Positions 6,158-12,505 of a stretch of 12,505 nt of DNA are shown piece after piece. The position numbers and the translations under genes were made by a program. The notes below the pieces were generated by a model, which saw nothing but the letters and a program-made list of their open reading frames with translations, did no database searches and was not told the origin of the DNA. The stretch lies in assembly GCA_036833635.1 (NCBI GenBank), contig DAITPJ010000060.1:1-12505 (forward strand), written 5' to 3'. The stretch comes from Terrimesophilobacter sp036833635. Its GTDB lineage: Bacteria; Actinomycetota; Actinomycetes; Actinomycetales; Microbacteriaceae. Position 1 is the first letter of the stretch. Each line of letters begins with the position of its first letter.

Positions 6158-7710
6158 TGCGACTCCCCCGTGAACACGACGGTGATGTAGTACTCGGGGC
6201 CGTCGATGTTGTCGCCCGCGCGCGAGCTCACGTCGTAAAGCGGTCCGGCGAACACCGTGAGCGACACACTCAGCGCGACCATGGCCGCGGTCGCCGCCAC
6301 CATGATGCGCGGGATGCTGCGGGTCGACTTCACTTCGGTCGTGACGCCGACGTGGCTGAGGACCGGAAGCGGGTTGTCATAGTCGGCGACCTCGTCAGCG
6401 TCGCGCCAGAAGGTCATGTTCCAGGCCCTCGCGAGCGCGTAGAGCGTGAGCAGCGACACGAACGCGCCAGAGGCGATGAGGATCCAGGCGAGCACGGAGC
6501 CGTTCTCCGCCCCGGCCTCGAACAGCGCGAGCTTGCCGAGGAATCCGGAGAACGGCGGGATGCCGCCGAGGCTCAGCATCGGGATGAAGAACAGGATGCC
6601 GATGACGGGCGACGCCTTGAGGATGCCGCCGAGCCGATTGATCGAGGTGGTCCCGCCCTGCCGCTCGACGAGGCCCGCGGCGAGGAAGAGTGTCGTCTGC
6701 ACCGTGATGTGGTGGACGACGTAGTAGGTCGCAGCCGAGAGGCCGGCGGCGGTCCCGAGGCCGATCCCGAACAGCATGTAGCCGATGTGGCTCACGAGCG
6801 TGAACGAAAGGAGACGCTTGATGTCGGCCTGGGCGACCGCGCCGAGGATGCCGACGATCATCGTGAGGGCGGCCACGATCATGATCGGGATGCCGAGCTC
6901 GTCGCCCGGGAAGACGATCATCTCGGTGCGCATGATCGCGTAGACACCGACCTTGGTGAGGAGGCCTGCGAACACCGCCGTGACGGGGGCGGGCGCCGTC
7001 GGGTAGGAGTCCGGCAGCCAGAATGACAGCGGGAACACCGCCGCCTTGATCCCGAACGCGACGAGCAGCATCACGTGCAGGACGAGCTGGATGTCGTCCG
7101 GCAGTTCGGCGAGCCGCACCGAGAGCTGGGCGATGTTGACGGTGCCGACCGCGGCGTAGATCATCGCGATCGCGGCGAGGAAGATGATCGACGACACGAG
7201 GCTCACGACGATGTAGGTGATGCCTGCCCTGATGCGCAGCTCGGTGCCGCCGACCGTGATGAGCACGTAGCTCGCGACGAGCAGGATCTCGAAGCTCACA
7301 TAGAGGTTGAAGAGGTCGCCCGCGAGGAACGCGTTGAAGACGCCGGTCGCGAGGATGAGGTAGGTCGGGTAGTAGATCGACACCGGGGTCTCCCGGTCGC
7401 CATCGGCGAGCCCCTGGCCGACGGAGAAGATGAGAACCGAGAGCAGCACGGCCGCCGAGACGACAAGAAGCAGGGCGGCGAGCCTGTCGACGACGAGGAC
7501 GATGCCGATGGGGGCGTCCCAGCCGCCGATCGCGACGGCGATCGCGCCATCCGTGTCGACCGCGACGAGCAGAATCGCGCCGATCACGAGGACGGCCCCG
7601 AGCACGCCGACGGCGATGAGCGTCTGGACCCTCGGATGCTTCGCCTGGGTCAGCGCCACGCCCGCTCCGAGCAGCGGCAGCAGCACGACGAGGGGGATGA
7701 GGACGGTCAT
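6154..7710 (-). CDS. mrpD: Mrp-type Na+/H+ antiporter subunit D
   Basis: This is one of the two large ion-translocating subunits of the Mrp complex, homologous to the antiporter-like subunits NuoL, M and N of respiratory complex I. The 518-residue protein is a many-helix membrane protein of the proton-conducting family. The key carboxylate is Glu141 in SFEILLVASYVL. Lys222 in FGIKAAVFPLSFWLPDSYP and Lys253 in LLTKVGVYAIMR match the conserved charged residues of the proton path. The broken-helix region VVHHITVQTTLFLAAG and the motif GGIPPFSGFLGKLALF are also present. The last segment (about 493 onward) ends in a short polar tail. The ATG at 7710 overlaps the mrpC stop by four bases, with GAGGTGG upstream. 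D is distinguished from A by its size and its position after C. Confidence 0.96.
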   Translation of the reverse strand: MTVLIPLVVLLPLLGAGVALTQAKHPRVQTLIAVGVLGAVLVIGAILLVAVDTDGAIAVAIGGWDAPIGIVLVVDRLAALLLVVSAAVLLSVLIFSVGQGLADGDRETPVSIYYPTYLILATGVFNAFLAGDLFNLYVSFEILLVASYVLITVGGTELRIRAGITYIVVSLVSSIIFLAAIAMIYAAVGTVNIAQLSVRLAELPDDIQLVLHVMLLVAFGIKAAVFPLSFWLPDSYPTAPAPVTAVFAGLLTKVGVYAIMRTEMIVFPGDELGIPIMIVAALTMIVGILGAVAQADIKRLLSFTLVSHIGYMLFGIGLGTAAGLSAATYYVVHHITVQTTLFLAAGLVERQGGTTSINRLGGILKASPVIGILFFIPMLSLGGIPPFSGFLGKLALFEAGAENGSVLAWILIASGAFVSLLTLYALARAWNMTFWRDADEVADYDNPLPVLSHVGVTTEVKSTRSIPRIMVAATAAMVALSVSLTVFAGPLYDVSSRAGDNIDGPEYYITVVFTGESQ

Positions 7711-8258
7711 CGATCCACCTCGTCATCGCCTGCGTGCGTCTCTTCCTCGAGGCGACGCTGCTCCTCCAGGCGCCGAAGCTCCTCGATGCGCTCGGCTTCT
7801 TCCGCTCTCTCCTGCTCCTCGAGGTCGAGTGCCGTCGAGACGGCGGCCGTCGCCCTCGTTCCGAACTCGGTGTCGTCTCCTGCCAGTTCCGGCTCGGCCG
7901 CGACGGAGATCTCGCGACGCCCGACGGCGACGTCCTCGGTGTCGTCCTGGACGATGTCGACATGGGCGAGGCGCCACGAGCGGTAGATGAGGGCCATGAG
8001 GAAGGCCGAGACTCCGAACGTGATGACGATCGAGGTGAGTACGAACGCCTGCGGGAGCGGGTCGGCGAGCGGTTCGCTCTCGCCGTAGAACGGCGCGGCA
8101 CCCGCGCGCCCCGACACGACGAGGATGAGGAGGTTCGTCGCGTTGCCCACGAGGAGGAACCCGAGGAGCACGCGGGTCATGCTGCGCTCCAGCAGCAGAT
8201 AGACGCCGCCAGAGTAGAGCACGGCCATGACGGCGACGAGGACGAGGGAGACGCTCAT
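7707..8258 (-). CDS. mrpC: Mrp-type Na+/H+ antiporter subunit C with long charged C-terminal tail
   Basis: This small subunit is related to NuoK of complex I. The first 97 residues form the usual three-helix core: MSVSLVLVAVMAVLYSGGVY, a second helix around LLGFLLVGNATNLLILVVSG, and FVLTSIVITFGVSAFLMALI, with the family LVGNATNLLIL segment. The protein then continues to 183 residues, whereas MrpC is commonly about 110-120. The extra 80 or so residues are hydrophilic, and residues 144-173 are almost entirely Glu, Arg, Leu and Ala (EEQERAEEAERIEELRRLEE), which predicts a charged helix or coiled coil. The ATG at 8258 overlaps the mrpA stop by four bases, with GGGGAG six bases upstream, and its stop overlaps mrpD. 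The tail is in the correct frame up to that stop, so it is not a frameshift artefact. The tail's function is unknown. Confidence 0.94.
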   Translation of the reverse strand: MSVSLVLVAVMAVLYSGGVYLLLERSMTRVLLGFLLVGNATNLLILVVSGRAGAAPFYGESEPLADPLPQAFVLTSIVITFGVSAFLMALIYRSWRLAHVDIVQDDTEDVAVGRREISVAAEPELAGDDTEFGTRATAAVSTALDLEEQERAEEAERIEELRRLEEQRRLEEETHAGDDEVDR

Positions 8259-11200
8259 ATCGTGCTCCCCGCCTCGAGCTCGTCGCTCGCATCCTCCTGC
8301 TGGCGGTCGACCTCTGCCCCAAGGCTCCTCAGCACGTCGAGCACCATCCCGATGACGATGAGATAGACCCCGACGTCGAAGAGGGTGGAGGTTGTGAACT
8401 CGAGGTGCCCGAGAATCGGGACGGTCGCCTCGAACCATGTCGACGTGAGCGCGTTCGCGCCGAAGAAGAGGGGCGCGGTCGCTGTGCCCGCCGCGAAGAG
8501 CATCCCGACGCCGAGCAGTCGCCCGGCGTCGACGGGCGCCGCTGCCCCTAACTCGTAGCGTCCAGCGGCGAGGTAGCGCCCTGCGAGGGCGAGCCCTGCG
8601 ACGAGGCCGCCTGCGAACCCTCCGCCAGGCTCGTTGTGCCCCGCGAAGAGCACGAACACCGAGAGCACGACGACCGCATGGAAGAGCAGCCGGATGACGA
8701 CCTCGAGCAGGATCGACCGGTTCTCGGGGGCGAGCTTGAGGCCCGCGAGCAGCCAGGCGTTGCGCGTCGACGGGTCCTGCACCTGCGGCCCGTTCTCCGC
8801 GACGACCTTCTCGCGCACCGGGCGGAGGCGCGAACGGAGCCCGCGGCGGCGGCTCGCCTCCGGGACCCTCGGGAGGTTGTCGGTGCGGCTCCGGAGGAAC
8901 ACGAGGCTCGCCACCCCCGTGGCCGCCGCGATGAGCACGGAGAGCTCGCCGAGGGTGTCCCAGCCCCGCACGTCGACGAGGACGACGTTGACGATGTTGT
9001 TGCCGTGGCCGATGTCGTGTGCGAGATCCGGAAGCGCGAGCGAGATCGGTAGCGCGGTCCGCGCGCCGAGGGCGACCACGGCGACGGCGGCCATCATGAG
9101 CCCGACGCTCACGCTCACGATCGTCCGCAGGCCACGATGGACCGTCCCGTGCGTCTGCCCGAGCCGTGCCGGCAGCCGGCGCAGCACGAGCACGAACGCG
9201 ATGAGCGTGACGGTCTCCACGAGCACCTGGGTGAGCGCGAGATCCGGGGCGCCGTGGAAGGCGAAGAGCGCCGCCATGCCGTAACCCGTGACACCGACGA
9301 GCAGCGCCGCCGCGAAGCGCTTGTCCGCGCGCGTGAGCGCGATTGCCGCGACAGCCATGATGCCGCCGATCGCGAGTTGCGCCGGGCTGTCCCACAGTCG
9401 CCACTCCTGCGGCCAGGTGCGGTTGAGAACGAGCGTCGTCCCCACCGAGCCGACGAGCGTGAGCAGGATGACGCCGAGATAGAACGGGAGCGAGCCGCGC
9501 TGCGTCGCCGCGGTCACGCGCGCGGCCGTCCGGTCGAGGCCGCGCATCGTCCGCCCGTAGAGGTCGCTCACGTTGACCGCTGGGCGCACCCTCGTCTGCG
9601 CGGCATATACCGGCACGCGCGCCCAGAAGAGCGCAAGGCCACCGAGGAGCGTGAGCGTCGACACGAGCAACGCGCCGTCGAACCCGTGCCACACCGCGAG
9701 GTGGTAGTCGTGACCGGATGCCGGAAAGAGCGCCGGGTACCCGGCGAGCAGGTCGCCGACCATCCAGAACAGCGGCCCGAGCACGATTCCCGCCACCGCG
9801 AGAATGCCCGGCGAGGCGAGGAACCTCACGCTCTCGTGCACGGGGCGGACCTTTTCCACGTCCTTCTTGCGCGCGAAGGCCCCCCACAGGAACCGCGCGC
9901 TGTAGGCGACCGTGAGGGTCGAGCCGAGCGCGACGCCGACGAGGGCGACCCAGCCGGCGACCGGGCCCGGCGCGTGAGCGACATCCTGTGCGGCGTCGAG
10001 GAACGCGCTCAGCACCGCTTCCTTGGCGACGAACCCCGCCGTGAATGGGATCCCCGCCATCGAGACGACGGCGAGCAGGCCGACGATCGCGAGGAAGGGC
10101 GCCTCGCGGCCGAGACCCGAGAGCTTGCGCAGGTCTCGGGTGCCCGCGCGGTGGTCGATGATGCCAACGACGAGGAAGAGCGCCGCCTTGAAGAGCGCGT
10201 GCGCAAGGAGCAGTGCAATGCCGGCAAGCGCCGCCGTGCGGGTGCCGAACGCCACGACGACGATGAGAAAGCCGAGCTGGCTGACCGTACCGTGCGCGAG
10301 CAGGAGCTTGAGGTCGAACTGCTTGAGCGCGCGCCAGCCGCCCACGAGCATCGTCAGGAGGCCGAGCCCGAGAAGAACCGGATGCCATCCGGGCGTCGCT
10401 GAGAAACCGGGCGCTAGGCGCGCCACGAGATAGATGCCCGCCTGCACCATCGCGGCGGCGTGCAGGTACGCGCTCACCGGCGTTGGGGCGGCCATCGCGG
10501 CCGGAAGCCAGAAGTGGAACGGGACGATCGCCGACTTGCTGAGGGCGCCGACGAGGATGAGCATGATCGCCGTCACGACAAGAGGAGCACCGACATCGAT
10601 CGTCCCTGCCTGTGCCATTGCGAGGAGTTCGGAGATGCGCGAAGACCCAGCCGGGACCGCGAGCATGACGAGCCCGACGAGCATCGCCAGGCCTCCCGCG
10701 GTCGTCACGATGAGCGCCTGGAGCGCGGCGCCGCGGCTCGCCCGCCGTCCCGTGTAGTGGCCGATGAGCAGGTAGGAGAAGACGCTGGTCGCCTCCCAGA
10801 ACACGAAGAGCAGGAAAACGTTGTCCGCGACCACGAGCCCGTACATCGTGCCGGTGAACGCGAGAAGGACCGCCGCGAACCGACCGAGCCCTTCCTCGGC
10901 ATCCGTGAAGTACCACGCGCAGTAGACGAGCACGAGCGCGCCGATCCCGGTCACGACGAGCGCGAGGAGCCACGAGAGCGTGTCGACGCGCACGGCGAGG
11001 CTCACCGCGAGCTGCGGGATCCACGGAAGGACCTCCTCCGGCGTCGCGCCGCTGACGACCGCGGGGGTCTGCAGGAGTGTGAAGACGAATGCCCCAGCGG
11101 GAATGAGCGCGATGACGGGGAAGACGTGGCGGCCGAGCCGTCGCGTCAGCGCGGGGACGAGAAGTGGTGCGAGGGCGAACACGAGCAGGAGGACGAGCAC
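8255..11200 (-). CDS. mrpA: Mrp-type Na+/H+ antiporter subunit A fused to subunit B
   Basis: This is the largest subunit of the Mrp antiporter, 981 residues, NuoL-like at its N-terminus. It exchanges cytoplasmic Na+ (or other cations) for external H+ together with MrpD. The proton-conducting domain (about 60-500) shows Glu136 in FVFWEATSVFSYLLIGHY, Lys222 in LSKSAIVPFHFWLPAAM, the histidine-containing LLAHALFKAALFLVVG, and FTAGFVAKEAVL. A middle region with further helices and a DUF4040-type segment (GVTGYGMAALFAFHGAPDLA) follows. The last 156 residues (826-981) are a MrpB domain with GHNEPGGGFAGGLVAG at 854-869. No separate mrpB exists, so this is the six-gene, A/B-fused operon type. The GTG start at 11200 has GGGAGGAA just upstream. 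The upstream gene otsB ends 79 bases away on the same strand. Confidence 0.96.
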   Translation of the reverse strand: MLVLLLVFALAPLLVPALTRRLGRHVFPVIALIPAGAFVFTLLQTPAVVSGATPEEVLPWIPQLAVSLAVRVDTLSWLLALVVTGIGALVLVYCAWYFTDAEEGLGRFAAVLLAFTGTMYGLVVADNVFLLFVFWEATSVFSYLLIGHYTGRRASRGAALQALIVTTAGGLAMLVGLVMLAVPAGSSRISELLAMAQAGTIDVGAPLVVTAIMLILVGALSKSAIVPFHFWLPAAMAAPTPVSAYLHAAAMVQAGIYLVARLAPGFSATPGWHPVLLGLGLLTMLVGGWRALKQFDLKLLLAHGTVSQLGFLIVVVAFGTRTAALAGIALLLAHALFKAALFLVVGIIDHRAGTRDLRKLSGLGREAPFLAIVGLLAVVSMAGIPFTAGFVAKEAVLSAFLDAAQDVAHAPGPVAGWVALVGVALGSTLTVAYSARFLWGAFARKKDVEKVRPVHESVRFLASPGILAVAGIVLGPLFWMVGDLLAGYPALFPASGHDYHLAVWHGFDGALLVSTLTLLGGLALFWARVPVYAAQTRVRPAVNVSDLYGRTMRGLDRTAARVTAATQRGSLPFYLGVILLTLVGSVGTTLVLNRTWPQEWRLWDSPAQLAIGGIMAVAAIALTRADKRFAAALLVGVTGYGMAALFAFHGAPDLALTQVLVETVTLIAFVLVLRRLPARLGQTHGTVHRGLRTIVSVSVGLMMAAVAVVALGARTALPISLALPDLAHDIGHGNNIVNVVLVDVRGWDTLGELSVLIAAATGVASLVFLRSRTDNLPRVPEASRRRGLRSRLRPVREKVVAENGPQVQDPSTRNAWLLAGLKLAPENRSILLEVVIRLLFHAVVVLSVFVLFAGHNEPGGGFAGGLVAGLALAGRYLAAGRYELGAAAPVDAGRLLGVGMLFAAGTATAPLFFGANALTSTWFEATVPILGHLEFTTSTLFDVGVYLIVIGMVLDVLRSLGAEVDRQQEDASDELEAGSTI

Positions 11201-11202
11201 GA

Positions 11203-11210
11203 TTCCTCCC
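11203..11210 (-). promoter_or_regulatory. Ribosome binding site of mrpA
   Basis: The minus strand reads GGGAGGAA followed by TC and the GTG start at 11200. It supports the GTG start. In the rest of the 79-base gap (11211-11279) I see no convincing promoter pair and no hairpin followed by a T-run, so read-through from otsAB and an unrecognised promoter are both possible. Confidence 0.7.
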
Positions 11211-11279
11211 GGAGCGTCGGTGCGGCGGGCGCTCGGCGCATGGAATTACCCCGAAGTTCTGTTCATCCGCGGGACGATT

Positions 11280-12098
11280 CTACCGGCGCGGCGGTCCGCT
11301 GCGCTCCCGGGAATGGGCGAACGCAGTCAGCAATCGAGCGACCGACTCCGGATCCTCGACTCGGTACTCCGCCGCTGTCGCACCCTCGCCGACCTTGACC
11401 CCGACATCGCCGGCACCGAGCCTCGCGAACGCATCCTCGTCGGTCACGTCGTCCCCGATAAACAGTGTGGCGGTCGCCCCGGTGCGCTCCCGGAGCACCT
11501 CGATGGCGCTCCCCTTGTCGGCCGTGCGGATGGTGAATTCGAGGATGTCCTTGCCGTACCTCTCGGAAATCCGGCCCTGGCCCAATTCCGCGACGGCCGC
11601 GAGCGCCGCCGACCGAGCTCTCGCCGTGTCCTCTGTCGAGGCGAGCCGGGTATGCAGGCCGCACCCGGCCGGCTTCTCCTCGACCATCACTCCCTCGAAT
11701 CGCGCGGCGACGTCGGAGACCGCGAGGTAGAGGTGGCCGAGCAGTTCCCGCTCGTCGTCCGAGAGCTCTGGACCGCTCTCCTCGCCGTCGATGCGGAACT
11801 CCGCGCCGTGGGAGCCGACGAGGAGCACGTCCGATGGCAACTGGGCGACGCGCTCGAGGCTCGCGAGCGCGCGCCCGGAGACGACAGCGACCCGGGTGGC
11901 CGGCAGGCCGGCGAGGGCGACGACCGCCGCACGGGCCTCCGGAATCGCCCTGGCAGCATCCGGGTCGTCGACGGTTGGCGAGAGAGTGCCGTCGAAGTCG
12001 AGCGCAACGAACAGGACGGGCGTCGCCGCGAGCGCCTCGAGGGCTCCGTCGAAGGCGGCGGTGAGGGCGGCCGTGTCGGAGGGGGGCCTGCTCGTCAT
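11280..12098 (-). CDS. otsB: Trehalose-6-phosphate phosphatase
   Basis: This HAD-superfamily phosphatase removes the phosphate from trehalose-6-phosphate to release trehalose, the second step of the OtsAB route, in the cytosol. The 272-residue protein has the HAD nucleophile motif LDFDGTLSP (nucleophile Asp34, acid/base Asp36), motif II VVSGR near 72-76, the lysine motif RTADKGSAI (Lys195) and the metal-binding motif IGDDVTDEDAF (214-224). EEKPAGCGLHTR and GSHGAEFR are typical of the cap and substrate region of trehalose phosphatases. The ATG at 12098 overlaps the otsA stop by four bases, so the two enzymes are probably translationally coupled. Upstream is only a weak purine-rich GGGGCCGA. 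Size, motifs and the otsA neighbour make the assignment firm. Confidence 0.96.
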   Translation of the reverse strand: MTSRPPSDTAALTAAFDGALEALAATPVLFVALDFDGTLSPTVDDPDAARAIPEARAAVVALAGLPATRVAVVSGRALASLERVAQLPSDVLLVGSHGAEFRIDGEESGPELSDDERELLGHLYLAVSDVAARFEGVMVEEKPAGCGLHTRLASTEDTARARSAALAAVAELGQGRISERYGKDILEFTIRTADKGSAIEVLRERTGATATLFIGDDVTDEDAFARLGAGDVGVKVGEGATAAEYRVEDPESVARLLTAFAHSRERSGPPRR

Positions 12099-12505
12099 TC
12101 GGCCCCGTCAGGGGAGCTCGCGTCGTGACGGGTGAGCGCCCGAAGGAACCCGCTCGACCACTTCGCCACGTCGTTCTCGAAGACCCGCTTGCGCATGTGC
12201 CGCATCCGGGAAGCTCGTTCGTTCTGCGGCATCTCCATCGCACGGACGATGCCGCTCTTGAGCCCGTCGATGTCGTGGGGGTTGATGAGCACGGCACGCG
12301 TGAGCTCGTCGGATGCCCCGGCGAATTCGGAGAGCACGAGCACGCCGTCGTTGTCGAACCGTGACGCCACGTACTCCTTCGCCACGAGGTTCATGCCATC
12401 GCGCAGCGCCGTCACGAGCATGACGTCGGCCGCGAGGTAGAGCGCGACCATCTCGTCGCGCGGGTAGCTGTGGTGGTGATAGCTGATCGCCTGGTGGCCG
12501 ATCGC
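12095..12505 (-). CDS. otsA: Trehalose-6-phosphate synthase, C-terminal part (cut by window edge)
   Basis: This glycosyltransferase (family GT20) makes trehalose-6-phosphate from UDP-glucose and glucose-6-phosphate. Only the last 136 residues are in the window; the gene continues beyond base 12505. The visible part opens AIGHQAISYHHHSYPRDE and continues with VALYLAADVMLVTALRDGMN and LVAKEYVASR, the highly conserved region in which DGMNLVAKE forms the nucleotide-sugar binding site. LVLSEFAGASDEL and LINPHDIDGLKSGI follow, both typical of OtsA. It ends DASSPDGAE just after the normal end of the fold, so the C-terminus looks complete. Its TGA stop overlaps the otsB ATG. The start codon and any promoter are not visible. 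Confidence 0.96.
   Translation of the reverse strand, partial: AIGHQAISYHHHSYPRDEMVALYLAADVMLVTALRDGMNLVAKEYVASRFDNDGVLVLSEFAGASDELTRAVLINPHDIDGLKSGIVRAMEMPQNERASRMRHMRKRVFENDVAKWSSGFLRALTRHDASSPDGAE

Noticed and set aside
8259..11024. A very long open frame on the minus strand overlapping mrpA and continuing into mrpC
   Set aside because: Apart from its mrpC end, the translation is Arg/Ala/Pro/Gly-rich with no recognisable domain, as expected for an out-of-phase reading of a high-GC gene. The in-phase frame gives an unmistakable MrpA-MrpB protein.
11211..11279. Promoter for the mrp operon
   Set aside because: TAATTC at about 11242-11247 on the minus strand resembles a -10, but there is no -35 at proper distance and the match is weak, so it is not listed as a feature.

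Overview
The window is a GC-rich bacterial chromosome segment in which every gene I can support lies on the minus strand. Read in the direction of transcription (high to low coordinates) the order is otsA (partial) > otsB > mrpA(B) > mrpC > mrpD > mrpE > mrpF > mrpG > ilvD > ilvB > ilvN > [palindromic repeat] > ilvC (partial). The base composition, GTG starts, tight 4-base gene overlaps, a leaderless-looking promoter and the GGTTTCGATACG / CTACTCAACC palindrome between ilvN and ilvC all suggest a high-GC actinobacterium, most likely of the family Microbacteriaceae. The family placement rests on my memory of that repeat, not on a search.

Region 1 (about 12505-11280) is the trehalose block. The C-terminal part of trehalose-6-phosphate synthase (otsA) runs by a 4-base overlap into trehalose-6-phosphate phosphatase (otsB). 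Together they make trehalose, a compatible solute, from UDP-glucose and glucose-6-phosphate.

Region 2 (11200-4876) is a complete six-gene Mrp-type multisubunit Na+/H+ antiporter operon with MrpA and MrpB fused in one 981-residue protein. All five internal junctions are ATGA or GTGA overlaps, consistent with translational coupling of the subunits of one membrane complex. MrpC carries an unusually long, charged, helix-forming C-terminal tail. The trehalose and antiporter blocks together look like a neighbourhood for coping with salt, alkali or osmotic stress.

Region 3 (4823-1) holds four enzymes of branched-chain amino acid synthesis: dihydroxyacid dehydratase (ilvD), the large and small subunits of acetohydroxyacid synthase (ilvB, ilvN) and the N-terminal 191 residues of ketol-acid reductoisomerase (ilvC). 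A TAGACT hexamer 7 bases before the ilvD ATG suggests a leaderless ilvD transcript. An 87-base two-armed palindrome with extra small hairpins lies between ilvN and ilvC, and is the most noteworthy non-coding element.

There is no gene-free stretch over 300 bases, and I saw no tRNA, rRNA, CRISPR array, insertion sequence or phage gene. The window is mostly ordinary core metabolism and ion homeostasis. I did not find a convincing undescribed system; the repeat, the MrpC tail and the gene-neighbourhood logic are the points worth a second look.
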